A stretch of DNA of 64,000 bases. Origin: Nephrocerus scutellatus. Taxonomy: Eukaryota; Arthropoda; Insecta; Diptera; Pipunculidae. Below, piece after piece: positions 41,973-52,739 of the stretch; the first letter of the stretch is position 1, and every line of letters starts with the position of its first letter. The translations under genes were made by a program, and so were the position numbers. The notes beneath the pieces are model-generated. The model made no database searches. It was not told where the DNA came from and worked only from the letters and a program-made list of their open reading frames with translations. The stretch covers positions 60,814,832 to 60,878,831 of the forward strand of contig OX352761.1 of NCBI GenBank assembly GCA_947095585.1. Reading direction: 5' to 3'.

Positions 41973-42930
41973 AATTCTCTATATTAACTTCGCGTACCCG
42001 TGTGTTTGTTTGTTTGTCGTGGAATCTTGCGATCAATTTTTAACTCACTTCCCAATGCCTGATTTCATTGAAACTTTGCACACATGCATATCTCCGATGA
42101 CAACACTTTCTATTACCCGACCCGTCGGACCTCAGGGTCGTGGGGCTCCCATACAAATATTTTACAAAATTTACCCGATTTTCTTCAAATTTTATAAGCA
42201 TGTGTATCTCCGATGGGCAACACTTTTTGTAAAACATTTTCTTCAAATTTTAAAAAACATGTGTATCTCCGGTGGACAACACTTTTTGTAAAAATTTTTG
42301 GAGTATTGGACCCTGCGCCCATACAAATTTTGTAAAAAAATTTTGTCAATTTTCTTTAAATTTTGTATACATGTTTTTCTCCGATATACAACACTTTTAT
42401 TTGCTTTTACTTATTAAAAGGAAGTAAAGTAATTGAGAATATTTTCGAACTCAGGATTTTTGCAGATTTACCCATTTCCGTATCTCCTGAGTCAGAAAAA
42501 GCAAAAAAAAATCTCTGTCTGTTTGTCTGTCTTTCTATGTCCACTCTACAGGCCAGACTGCTGAATTTATGGAGATGAAAATTCATATTTAAGCATTTTA
42601 TGTAGATTGTGAGGTCCCAGTTTGGATTTTGGAAGAAATCGACCAAGCGGAAGTGGCAGTTTACTTGTACAATTTTTCGAGTTTTTCTAAATATCTTAAA
42701 AAATGTAGCAGTTATGATAAATCTGTAAAGTGCATAAGAAATTAAAAAAAAAAGTCAATATACATTTACTGAAAATCAGGTCCCGTCCGCAAAAGAAAGT
42801 CGTGCTGTGAATACACCTCCATTTTTTTTTTAAGTAACCCGATTTTTTCAAACTTTGCACACATGTGTATCTCCAATTAGAGAACTTATACGAAAATTTT
42901 TAATTTTTATGGGTTGTTTTTTTAAAATTT
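41973..42930 (-). mobile_element. DINE-1/Helentron-like element, minus orientation, split by family A repeat
   Basis: The left end AAATTCTCTATATTAACTTC is the inverse of the usual right terminus. Four minisatellite units follow to about 42,400. After the family A copy, the segment 42,836-42,925 has one more unit, then TCCAATTAGAGAACTTATAC and AATTTTTATGGGTTGTTTTT, the inverse of the usual left terminus. Both ends of the element are thus preserved around an insertion. Confidence 0.65.
42425..42835 (+). repeat. Dispersed repeat family A, copy 3
   Basis: GAACTCAGGATTTTTGCAG through CCGTATCTCCTGAGTCAG, GTCTGTCTTTCTATGTCCAC, GGAAGTGGCAGTTTACTTG to CCGTCCGCAAAAGAAAGTCG and ACACCTCCATTTTTTT. It lies inside the Helentron-like element. 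Confidence 0.7.
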
Positions 42931-43180
42931 ATTTTGCAATTGACAGATTTCTTCCAAGTGCTATTCTTTTTGAGTTATTTGCAAAAACTCGAAAAACTGT
43001 CCAAGTAAACTGTCACTTCCGGTTGTCCGATTTTCGTCAAAATAAACTGGCACGTCGCAATTTATGTAAAAAGCTTAAAAATATGAATCTTCGTCCCCAT
43101 AAGTTAAGCCGTCTCGGCCGTAGAGTGGACACAGGCAGACAGACAGACAGGGATTTTTTCGCTGTCTTTCCGTCCGTAGA
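42931..43180 (-). repeat. Dispersed repeat family A, copy 4 (inverted to copy 3)
   Basis: It starts directly at the end of the Helentron-like element with ATTTTGCAATTGACAGATTT and passes through AAACTGTCACTTCCGGTTGT and GTAGAGTGGACACAGGCAG. It ends where Helitron helicase codons begin at about 43,185. With copy 3 it makes an imperfect inverted repeat. Confidence 0.65.
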
Positions 43181-43184
43181 GAAA

Positions 43185-44048
43185 ACGAATAGCGCCGATG
43201 GTTTACCGACTCTCGACCACGACACGTACAACTGCCCATGGGAAAAACACGGGAACTAAAGGTTTATTCCACATACTTCCAACGATTGGCCTTGCGATTT
43301 ATTAATTGTCATTGCGAATCCAAGGCGAACCGGAAACTGGACACGCTTAAATTGAAACGGCGAATACGTTAAAATCAGTGGTATTCTTGGAATCAGAACA
43401 TCCTCGCCTTTGAACTTTCCGATGATTATCGTTGCTTCAATTACGTTGTTCATCAACTTCTTAACAGCTACTCTTGTTCCATTGCATAGTTTTGGTCGGT
43501 TCATATTGCGTAACATGATTATTAGCGAGCCGACCTTGAGCTGCAAATTGTGCGGTGGCATTCCTGTCAAATCCAAAGAATTTAGGAATTCAATTGGATA
43601 ATTGACGACTTCATCTGGATCGGTAATGGAATCGATCGACTTATATGAATGCAATTGGCCAGCGATTTGGCTTTGTATTTTTATGTTCAAATCGTCTACG
43701 TTCTTAATTTTCGCTGCCAAAATTTATCGTTCTCTCAACCAAACATGGTTTTTGTAATTTTCACCAATGATCGGGAACACTTTCGTGATCACGCCGATTC
43801 GTAATTTTTTAACGCGACTCGCATATTCGTTGTTAACTTGAGAGTTTTCACGTATCTCCACAAATTCGATTACTTTACGCAAGCGTTTATTTCATCAGCA
43901 GCTGTTGATCTTGGAATGACTGGCATCGTTTGGCGAAAATCACCGGCCAGCAGAATCAGCGTATCTCCAAAAAGGTCTTGATTATTGCGCAAATCTTTCA
44001 ACGTTCGATTAAGTGCTCCCAATGCTCGTTTGTGCGCCATCGTACACT
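43185..44048 (-). pseudogene. Helitron helicase, C-terminal part
   Basis: PIF1-like helicase downstream of the Walker B box: TMAHKRALGALNRTLKDLRN, LILLAGDFRQTMPVIPRST (motif III) and, after a frame change and a stop near 43,720, NLQLKVGSLIIMLRNMN, KLCNGTRVAVKKLM and AMTINKSQGQSLEV (motifs V-VI, intact). The frame shifts again after GINL near 43,258, and the end (SRVGKPSALFVF) reaches 43,190. The 5' neighbour of this piece is at 53,879, beyond the CsRn1-like insertion. The Helitron 3' terminus is not seen because family A sequence replaces it. Confidence 0.82.
44045..44048. repeat. Target-site duplication CACT, left copy
   Basis: CACT here and at 53,879-53,882 flank the CsRn1-like element. 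Removing the element joins the helicase codons for IWDEC and TMAHK exactly. Confidence 0.85.
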
Positions 44049-44348
44049 TGTAGCGCATCGAACAGACCCACGCAAAGGTTAACAAACAAACCATACGAAT
44101 TACAATCGTGGAGAACGAATGTAGACGGAGGCGTTGTTAAAAAAGAGAAGGAGACATTAGTCGCCCAAGAGAGCCTGTTCATTTTCACACAGTAAGAAAA
44201 TTGTAGTTACGACACTAAGTCACTCCGCTTCATTGTGTAACTTATCAAATTGCAAAGTCAACTTTTATATGTGTTTTAAAATAAAATTAAATAGCTAAAC
44301 GATAGTGGTGAATTTTCATTTACATTTTTCGGTGTCGCAGCAACGATA
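44049..44348 (+). repeat. CsRn1-like 5' LTR (300 bp, 33-bp deletion)
   Basis: It starts TGTAGCGCATCGAACAGACC and ends GTCGCAGCAACGATA. Relative to the 3' LTR it lacks 33 bp around GATTCAGTGGGG near 44,118; otherwise the two are nearly identical. Confidence 0.88.
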
Positions 44349-44349
44349 T

Positions 44350-44362
44350 TGGTGACCCCGAC
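44350..44362 (+). promoter_or_regulatory. Primer binding site, tRNA-Trp type
   Basis: TGGTGACCCCGAC follows the LTR after one base. Its 13 bases match the complement of the tRNA-Trp 3' end, as typical for CsRn1-clade elements; pairing stops after that. Confidence 0.7.
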
Positions 44363-44389
44363 AACGAAAATCAAAAGCGCATAAATTGA

Positions 44390-44593
44390 GTGCCAACGAG
44401 AAACAAACAGGTGCAGGTGCACCACGCCAACGACGCCATTTTTGAAAGAAAATCAAATTTAGCAAAACGAGCAGACATTGGAGCGGATACTTTGGCTCCC
44501 ACCGCAGCAACTTCATCGTCATCATCGTTATCAAATATATGTATTCAAGACATACGGATTATGCAGGCACAGCTCATAAAACTTTGCGAGTAG
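44390..44593 (+). pseudogene. CsRn1-like gag, N-terminal remnant
   Basis: A short frame (MPTRNKQVQVHHANDAIF) with a serine-rich stretch (ATSSSSSLSN) lies at the position where gag should start. It ends at a stop just before the 185-bp tandem duplication. Assignment rests on position; no domain motif is visible. Confidence 0.45.
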
Positions 44594-44955
44594 ACGACAA
44601 AATAAATACCGCCATACTTAAAAGCAGTCATATGAAGTCAGCATAAGTCAAGTCAGCATAACAAATTATAAATTAAATCATAAAATTAATTTTCGTTCTC
44701 ATACATATACACACACACACAAACAGAATACAATACTTAAACAAATAACCATTCATTATAATGATACTTGACGAGTAGACGACAAAATAAATACCGCCAT
44801 ACTTAAAAGCAGTCATATGAAGTCAGCATAAGTCAAGTCAGCATAACAAATTATAAATTAAATCATAAAATTAATTTTCGTTCTCATACATATACACACA
44901 CACACAAACAGAATACAATACTTAAACAAATAACCATTCATTATAATGATACATA
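44586..44955 (+). repeat. Tandem duplication, 185-bp unit, two copies
   Basis: Two practically identical units start at 44,586 and 44,771 (GAGTAGACGACAAAATAAAT). Each holds AAGTCAGCATAAGTCAAGTC and an ACACACACAC run. They end one base before the Osvaldo-like LTR. Confidence 0.85.
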
Positions 44956-44956
44956 C

Positions 44957-45954
44957 TGTAACGAGTTTTGCTCGGGTGACGCTCGCCGGTCACCCAGGGT
45001 CCATGCGGTGGGTTGTTACAAATTAAAGATTGAGGTTTCGGTTCATACAATTTATTTATTCTATACTTAAAACTACTTATTATACCTTATTCTACGGTCG
45101 TTATTTGGCCAACCAGTGGCGTCGGTCGGTATCGGTCGGTAGGTCGGTGTTACGGGAGGGGGTAACGGAGCGGAGGCGTGAACCTCAGCACGTGAGATAT
45201 AGCGCTCTATATCTCGACGCTAAACGGGGGGGGGGGGGGGGGTGGGTATGAGTGGCGTGTCACTCGTACCGCTTTTGATGGACAACTAGCCTTATCGGAA
45301 GGCACACGGGAGAAGCTTGGTGACGACCAGGCTACCGAGTTGTGAAATTACGGTTAGTCACACAAGTGGCAGATATAGCAGTAGCGGCCCCGTCTAACGA
45401 GCGGCGTGCCCCTAGCGTTATCTCTGGTCTTGGACGGTAAGTTTGAGTCAAACAAGTTGGGAGATGAGACAGTAGTGGCCCCGTCTAACGAGCGGCGTGC
45501 CCCTAGTGTTTCCTTCCAACTCGGACGGTAAGTTTGAGTCAAACAAGTCGGGAGATGAGACAGTAGTGGCCCCGTCTAACGAGCGGCGTGCCCCTAGTGT
45601 TTCCCTCTAACTCGGACGGTAACGCACTGGAAGAGTGACGGAATTTATCGGACAGAATTGTCCCTGGTGCTCTCGGTGAAGAGTGCAGAAATTGGAACAG
45701 AGTTCCTTGTGGTGCGAATAAATGGCCTTGGCAATAAACTTCGGTCAGGGTTACTCCACCACGACTTCAGTGGTTCGTGGCGGTCTTGATACGATTGTAT
45801 TTTTGATGACCGATGGGGAATTATATTGGCGCTGATTTCGGAAAATATAATTTGTTGCTATTATATTATGATACCATTCTCCCCTTCGTTTTGTCAAAAA
45901 AAACAAATGCCCGACCTCACCCTTGAACCTGTGATTTGGTGTTCGGTCGGTATC
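44957..45954 (-). repeat. Osvaldo-like copy 1, 3' LTR, truncated
   Basis: The true LTR terminus TGTAACGAGTTTTGCTCGG is at 44,957 (reverse complement of the sense 3' end). It includes the run of G at 45,226-45,241, the hairpin GAGATATAG/CTATATCTC variant and three 91-bp tandem units. It ends abruptly in T-runs at about 45,955, joined to the A-rich end of pol. Confidence 0.8.
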
Positions 45955-46019
45955 TTTCATTTTAATTTTTTTTTTTTTTTTTTTTTGCATTTCATAGTTT
46001 TTTTTTTTTTTTTTTTAGT

Positions 46020-46793
46020 TTTAATTTTAATTTTTGTGTCCGTGCGGTGGGCTGAGGGTCAGCATGCGGTTACTTTCCAGGGACGTCAGGTGGACAATTC
46101 CTGGATGGTGTCTGACGCCGGCTACCTTTCCTTCAGTGGTCCACAACTTAAATTTCCGGGATGGTCGTGGGTTGGTCAGACACATTATGGCCGCAATCTC
46201 CTCCGGTGTCATAGTGCCTCCCACGACCCGATATCCTTCGAAGGTGCGGGTTGGTTCGACGGTAGCGATGGTGATAGCAGTTGTAGTAGTAGTGGTAGTA
46301 GAAGCGGTAGTGGCGATGATCGCGTTGGTGGCGGTGCTGATCGGTACGGTGCGGGTAGCGGTGGTGGTCGGGATGGTGGCGGTAAAGGTGCTGATCGGAG
46401 CGGTGGTAGTAGCGGTGATTATCGGAACGTTGGCGGTTGCGGTAGCGGTGATGGTTGGAACGGTGGCGGTAGCGGTGACGGTCGGAACGGTGGTGGTAGC
46501 GGTGATGATCGGAGCGGGGCGGGTAGTACCTCAATTCGCGTTATCCTGAATTCGTCAGGCCATTCTTCACCGGCGACATGCCAGGTGGCGGTGTAGGGTG
46601 CGACAACATGCTGTGTGGCGGCCCCGGTGGGTGGTGCAGTGTCTGCACTGGCGGGGGTAGTGATGACGGACGAGGTGGTACGTGACAGGCCCAGGAAACG
46701 CATGGGTGTGGCGGCGGTGCCTCTGACGCGTGGGACGGCGTGACACAGTCTTGTCAGCTCGTTGGCCGTTAGTGGCCGTCGTGGTGGCGGCAT
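46020..46793 (-). pseudogene. Osvaldo-like copy 1, pol C-terminal tail with Thr/Ala repeats
   Basis: It encodes the tail after integrase: RRPLTANELTRLCHAVPRV, a threonine/alanine-rich repeat block at about 46,268-46,540 in the matching frame, and PEEIAAIMCLTNPRPSRKF (about 46,215-46,160). A 47-bp deletion near 46,795 puts it out of frame with integrase. It has one 38-residue repeat block fewer than copy 2. Function unknown. Confidence 0.65.
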
Positions 46794-47845
46794 GGGGGGG
46801 TTGGTACTGGGGCTGGTTGTGTACGGCGTCGTTTGCCCATTTCGACCATGTCAGTAGTGAATTTGACCGTTTCGTTCGGCATGTTGACTGTGACTGATTG
46901 TTCGATTTCTGTTTTGTTCATACCTGCGGTATCGGCATTTTCGATTAGTGGTTGTTCTGGTAATTGCTTGCAATCTTTAATGTGTGTGGTTATTGTCTTT
47001 TTCCTCTCCCCTTCCAAGATATAGATTACTGGTGAGAGTTTCTTTTTTATTAAATATGGTCCCATAAATCTTGGGGCTAATTTGGCGGAGAATTGGTTGG
47101 TTGCGGACGAGAGGGGGCGGTGGCGGTAGTATACCAGTTCTCCTACCTGAGCGGTCCATGGGCGTCGCCGTAGGTCGTAGTAGTGTTTTTGTTTGGTGAA
47201 CGCTTTGGCGGCGTTGAGCTGGACCAGGGTGAAGGCATCGTATAATTTGCTTATTCGTTCGGCTGTGTTGGGTTCGGTGTTTAGGCTGATTGTGGGGGTG
47301 GTGGGTAAGCGGAGCTCTCGGCCGTAATTTAGGTAGGCCGCCGAGTACCCCGTAGTTTCGTGTTGACTTGTGTTTATCGCTAGCATTAGTTCGGGTAAGT
47401 ACTCGTCCCACTTCCGGTGATCCTTTTGTACGTACTGGGCTACCATGGTTTTGATTACCCTATTCATGCGCTCGGTCGGATTTGCTTGCGGGGTGTAGGG
47501 TGGGGTAAGCCTTTGCTCTATGTTGAGTTCTGCCAGTAGAATTTGAAAGGGCTTGCTTCGGTATTGTGTTCCGTTGTCGGTGATTAATTGCTTTGGGCAT
47601 CCGTAGCAGCGGCTTAGTATGCGTTCCCGAAATCCTTTGATCAGGGCTGGGGTGGTTGCATCTCGCAGGGCCACAAATTCGGTCCATTTCGTAAATTTAT
47701 CGTGGAAAACCAGAATCATCGTATTTCCTTTTGTTGATCGAGGCAGTGGTCCGATAAAATCGGAACATACTATTTCCCATGGGTGCGAATTTGCGGTTCG
47801 GTGCATCTGGCCGGCAGGTTTCCTGGCCGGGGATTTGTACTCCAT
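46769..47845 (-). pseudogene. Osvaldo-like copy 1, integrase
   Basis: Integrase core with D (CSDFIGPLP), D (ITDNGTQYRS) and E (NPTERMNRVIKTM), plus the C-terminal domain (GELVYYRHRPLSS, KLAPRFMGPYLIKK). The zinc-binding H-H part is lost by the 38-bp deletion at about 47,955. Its CPIC half is upstream of this frame. A CYG insertion of one codon (SRCYGCPKQ) distinguishes it from copy 2. Confidence 0.82.
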
Positions 47846-47919
47846 ACAAATAGGGCAACTGCGGACGAAGCGGGCGACATCTCTGAATAACCCTGGCCAG
47901 TAATAGGTTTGGTCGATTC

Positions 47920-49976
47920 GTGCGATGGTTTTTGCTATGCCGATGTGGCCGGCGTAGGGGCTTTGGTACGCATATCTTCCATGCAGATGCGGTGGTTTCC
48001 GTGTAGCAAGTCGGGCTGTAAATGTGTCGGTACAGGGTATCCTCGGTTATTTGGTACTCTGGGTTATCCTCGGGGTTCTTCTTTACCAGTTGTAATTTTC
48101 CTTCATACCACGGGCAAGTTGCGGTGATGGGCAGCAATAGCCGCACTGGTGACTCTTTGGTGGGATGTCTAGAGAGTACGTCAGCGACGGTGTTTAGTGA
48201 ACCCTTCCGGTAGCGGATATCAAAATCGAATTGTTGCAACTCTATTGCCCAACGGGCTAGGCGACCAGATGGATTCTCCAAATTGTTTAGCCATTTTAAC
48301 GAACGGTGATCGGTGTGTACGATGAAATGGTATCCCTCTAAGTAGGGCCTCATTTTCCGGATTCCCCAGACGACGGCGAGACATTCTTTTTCGGTGACCG
48401 AATAATTCCGTTCGGCGTCGGTTAATGTGCGGCTTGCGTATGCAATTACCCTCTCTTGAGTTTCGATCGTCTGGGATAGTACGGCGCCTAATCCTTCGGC
48501 GCTGGCGTCTGTTTGGAGGAGGAACGGCTTGGTAAAGTCTGGGCAGGCAAGGATGGGGGCTTCCGTTAGCTTTTGCTTCAATAACTGAAATGCTTCTTCC
48601 TGAGCGGTTTGCCATACCCACTTCTGGTATTTCTTTAGTAAACGTGTTAATGGAGCGGCTACGGTTGAGAAGTTTGGTACGAACCTTCGGTACCATGAGG
48701 CGATCCCAAGTATTCTGCGTAATTCCTTAATGTTTCGGGGTGGCATTAGGTTGCGGATTGCCTCTACCTTGCTTGGGTCTGTGTGGATTCCCTCTTGGTT
48801 CACCATATGCCCTAGATATCGCATCTCGGAACGGCCAAATTCGCATTTGTCTGGGTTTATCTTTAATTGAGCCTGTTTTAGCCGACGGAATACCTCCTTT
48901 AGTGCGGTAGTGTGTTCGGAGAAAGTGCGACCAATCACTATGATGTCATCTAGGTATGCGAATGCAAAGGGCTCTAATTCGGGGCTAATAATTTGATCGA
49001 GCAGGCGCTGGAAAGTGGCAGGCGCAGAGTGCAGTCCAAATGGCATTACCTTCCATTGAAACAAACCTCGGCCCGGGACGGTAAAGGCGGTGTATGGCCG
49101 ACTGTTTGGTTGGAGAGGTATTTGCCAGTATCCTTGCTTTAGGTCAATGGTCGATATGTATTTGGCTCCTTTTAACTTGTCCAGTATGTGTTGTATCTGG
49201 GGTAGGGGGTATGCATCTTTTATGGATATTTCGTTCAGTTGGCGGTAATCCACGCACAACCTCCACGTGCCTTGCTTCTTTCGTACCAGTACGATAGGTG
49301 AGCTGTATGGGCTTCGGGATGGTTCTATCTTCCCTTCCGCAAGCAATTGATCAATTTCGGCGTTAATGATTGCCTGCATTGCTGGGTTTCTGGTCATGTA
49401 TCTGTGCTTGAACGGTCGGTGGTGCTTCAACCGGATCTCGTGTTCGGTGACGGTGGTTAATCCTGCGAGCCGCTCGAAGGTAGGTAGTTCTTCGGCTAGT
49501 AGTCTTTTTAGTATCTCTGCCTCGGTTGACAAATTTCGCAGTGTCGGTGGTGTTGGCTCGCTTTGGGCGGTTATAATCTCATTCCCTCTATTTATGGTAA
49601 AACCATGTTTCGCTAGGAAATCTGTACCGATGAGGAAATTGTCCATCAGATTTGGTATATAGACAAATTCTTCGTTGAACGTCCACTTTCCCCATCGTAT
49701 GGCAAGTGTGTATGCTTGGTGGGCGGTGACGGTGGACTTGTCCGCTAGCGAGAACGTGATTTCGATCGGATGGGCCGGTATGTTGGCGGCTATGCAAATA
49801 CTTCTGATGTCTTTGCCTATGCAGGATCTGTCTGCCCCGGTATCAATCACTGCGTTGTATGGTTGGTGGCAAAATTCGATTGGTAGAGTGTATGAGGTGA
49901 GACTAGGGGTAGCGGTATCGGGGGCGTCTAACGTCTCACTGCCTTGGACGGCCCGGTGGCGTTTCCCGCTAAGCAT
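47920..49976 (-). CDS. Osvaldo-like copy 1, pol: protease, RT and RNase H
   Basis: It overlaps the end of gag by 49 bases in another frame, so expression probably relied on frameshifting. The protease has AVIDTGADRSCIG. RT has EPSRSPYSSPIVLVRKK, WRLCVDYRQLNE, ISTIDLKQGYWQIPL and the catalytic FAYLDDIIVIG. RNase H has LLQTDASAEGLGAVLSQ, SVTEKECLAVVWGIRK and VHTDHRSLKWL. The frame is open from 49,976 but goes out of register at the 38-bp deletion after CVPKPLR (about 47,957); the codons beyond, to 47,697, are spurious. Confidence 0.87.
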
Positions 49977-51275
49977 CGACAGTGTCGGCTTTGTACTCCG
50001 TTGGTTCCGCAGTACGAGCAGAATATTCGTCGGTTTTGGCAGGCTCCTCGTTGGTGTCCTGGCTGGCCACAGGTCCAGCAGCAGGTTCGACGGTTGTACT
50101 CGGGATCGGGCAGTGGTGATGCTGGATACGGTTCTGGTGGTCTACCGATGGTGGGGACGTCATTTGGCCGGGCGGTCTGTAGTTGCGGTTGGTAGGCATG
50201 TACTGCCGTTTGGTGGGGCGGTGTGGTTTGGTGATATATTGCCTCTGTCGGGTGCATCGTTGGGTGGTATGCCTGGATGGTCGCTTGGTGCAGCGGCGCA
50301 TTTGGGCGGTAGGAGGCATCGGTTGGTCGGGCGGTCTGTCCTTGGGGTTGGTAGGCCGTGAGGGTCGACTGAGGCAGCGGTGCGGCTGGGCGGTACTGTG
50401 GCGTGGCTTGCCGGTAGGGCGCGGGGGCTGGTCGGAATGCGGGTCTTGACATCGGTGTGTTTGGTCGAATAGCCGGGGATTCACTTTGCAGGTGTTCGAA
50501 CTCTTCGACCAATGCGGTGAGTTCCGGTAGTGTGGAAAACTCTCGCCTTTTCACATAGTGGCGGTACTCAGGACGGAGATTGTCGTAAATTTGGTCAAGT
50601 TTTTCTTCGGGTGTGAATGTTGTCTGCCATCTCATTAAGGCCTGTATTGCTGTGATAAATTCCTTTCCCTTCTCTTTCGATGTTTGTGTTCGATTCCGTA
50701 TTTGGTCACGGAGATGAGTGGAGAATCGGTAGGGGAGGAAGAACTTCCGCAGTTCGGTGCTGAACTCGTACCAAGTACCCAGGAGTTCCTTATTATTTCG
50801 ATACCAGGTTAGAGCGGTTGCTTTGAGTAACTCTGGTAGTGTGCGGACGATGCGGTCGAGTGGGACCTGGTAGCACTCAGCTAGTTCTTCCACTCGCTCC
50901 AGAAATTCGAGTGGGCTACCAGAACCATCATACCGTACGTTCCACCGGCGTACTTTGTCCATCACCTCAGCGTCGGATATACGATAGACGGTGATTGGAG
51001 CCTTATCGACTGGTCGATTTGCTTCCATCGGAGAAAGCGATATTGTTGGTATAGTCGGCGGTTTTACTTGGTGGCCTTCGTATTTAGCGGGGGTTACGGA
51101 GGCGGTCAGGTCTTCACACGACTTGTGTTTACGGATGCTGCCTGATAGTCGTTTCCGCAGCTCGTCTACGGTACCTGTGCTGTCCATACCACGTTGTGTC
51201 AGTTCCACCACAAGTTCGTCTTTCTTCAGCAGATAGATTTCGCTAGCGTTTAAACTGGTTCCTTCGCTGGCCATT
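49928..51275 (-). CDS. Osvaldo-like copy 1, Gag
   Basis: The first ATG is at 51,275 (MASEGTSLNASEIYLLKKD). An SAP-like helix pair opens the protein (ELVVELTQRGMDSTGTVDEL). The capsid part follows (VRYDGSGSPLEFLERVEEL, LTWYRNNKELLGTWYEFST). A long proline/glutamine/tyrosine-rich linker (ATPQYRPAAPLPQ type) leads to zinc-binding clusters CCWTCGQPGHQRGAC and FCSYCGTNGVQSRHCRC. It is 449 codons long and uninterrupted. It is nearly identical to the Gag of copy 2 except for a few substitutions. Confidence 0.88.
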
Positions 51276-51500
51276 GCTACGTACAGTTTTCTTCTTATAT
51301 AAAAAAAAGTTTTGTCTTTTGATTTGACCACTCGCCGTTTGGTGACCAAGAATTTATTTTTGGGTGACGCTTTCACCACTTTAAGCTCTTACTTTTGCTA
51401 CTACTACTACAAATTAGAGTTAATTTGTTACCAACACGCGTTGCTGCTGATATAGTATATGCTACGGGCGGTCGGTGGAAGGATGTGGACGAAAAAGTGT

Positions 51501-51518
51501 CCCTGCTCGGGCGCCAAA
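51501..51518 (-). promoter_or_regulatory. Osvaldo-like copy 1, primer binding site
   Basis: The - strand reads TGGCGCCCGAGCAGGGAC, one mismatch from the lysine-tRNA primer site known from Osvaldo and lentiviruses. It lies three bases after the LTR end. Confidence 0.8.
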
Positions 51519-51521
51519 TTT

Positions 51522-52733
51522 GTAACGAGTTTCGCTCGGGTGACGCTCGCCGGTCACCCAGGGTCCATGCGGTGGGTTGTTACAAATTAAAGATTGAGGT
51601 TTCGGTTCATACAATTTATTTATTCTATACTTAAAACTACTTATTATACCTTATTCTACGGTCGTTATTTGGCCAACTAGTGGCGTCGGTCGGTATCGGT
51701 CGGTAGGTCGGTGTTACGGGAGGGGGTAACGGAGCGGAGGCGTGAACCTCAGCACGTGAGATATAGCGCTCTATATTTCGACGCTAAACTGGGGGGGGGG
51801 GGGGGTATGAGTGGCGTGTTACTCGTACCGCTTTTGATGGACAACTAGCCTTATCGGAAGGCACACGGGAGAAGCTTGGTGACGACCAGGCTACCGAGTT
51901 GTGAAATTACGGTTAGTCACACAAGTGGCAGATATAGCAGTAGCGGCCCCGTCTAACGAGCGGCGTGCCCCTAGCGTTATCTGTGGACTTGGGCGGTAAG
52001 TTTGAGTCAAACAAGTTGGGAGATGAGACAGTAGTGGCCCCGTCTAACGAGCGGCGTGCCCCTAGTGTTTCCTTCCAACTCGGACGGTAAGTTTGAGTCA
52101 AACAAGTTGGGAGGCGAGACAGTAGTGGCCCCGTCTAACGAGCGGCGTGCCCCTAGTGTTTCCTTCCAACTCGGACGGTAACGCACTGGAAGAGTGACGG
52201 AATTTATCGGACAGAATTGTCCCTGGTGCTCTCGGTGAAGAGTGCAGAAATTGGAACAGAGTTCCTTGTGGTGCGAATAAATGGCCTTGGCAATAAACTT
52301 CGGTCAGGGTTACTCCACCACGACTTCAGTGGTTCGTGGCGGTCTTGATACGATTGTATTTTTGATGACCGATGGGGAATTATATTGGCGCTGATTTCGG
52401 AAAATATAATTTGTTGTTATTATATTATGATATCATTCTCCCCTTCGTTTTGTCAAAAAAACAAATGCCCGACCCACCCTTGAACCTGTGATTTGGTGTT
52501 CGGTCGGTATCTTGGCTGGAGACTTATCCGTGGCGCTAATATCGGATATATTTTTGACCGAGCGATTGGTGTACATGGACCTTGATGTTCGCGAGATTTT
52601 TATGAAAAAAATGTTTTCCCTCGCCTGGGATTTGATCTCGAGCATGTTGACTCTCCGGCCAATCGCTCATGCTATGTGCTATTGGGTCCGATGTGGTAGG
52701 CGACGGCAATATGCCTTTATAGAAATTAATTTT
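51522..52733 (-). repeat. Osvaldo-like copy 1, 5' LTR, truncated at the outer end
   Basis: It matches the LTR of copy 2 from its inner end to the palindrome centre (ATAGAAATTAATT), where it breaks off at about 52,733. CsRn1-like integrase sequence continues there. Three 91-bp tandem units are present. Confidence 0.82.
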
Positions 52734-52739
52734 CAAATT

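Larger units (their letters stand above)
44957..52733 (-). mobile_element. Osvaldo-like gypsy LTR retrotransposon, copy 1 (minus strand)
   Basis: LTRs with ends TGTAACG…CGTTACA, gag, pol and a long pol tail read from right to left. The primer site TGGCGCCCGAGCAGGGAC is close to the tRNA-Lys type, as reported for Osvaldo. The 5' LTR (51,522-52,733) lacks its outer 200 bp. The 3' LTR (44,957-about 45,954) lacks its first 420 bp together with the polypurine tract. It is inserted in the CsRn1-like element. Integrase has a 38-bp deletion, so it is not autonomous, but gag, protease, RT and RNase H are open. Confidence 0.85.

Noticed and set aside
46148..46549. Long open frames on both strands over the GGTGGCGGTAGCGG repeats at 46.1-46.6 kb and 61.5-62.2 kb, rich in Gly/Ser, Val or His/Arg
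   Set aside because: They are shadows of the pol-tail minisatellite; a stop-free simple repeat opens several frames at once. Only the frame continuous with integrase is supported.
49675..50484. Long open frames opposite to or overlapping gag of the Osvaldo-like elements
   Set aside because: They arise from the GC-rich proline-rich linker and lack any domain; the gag frame explains the region.
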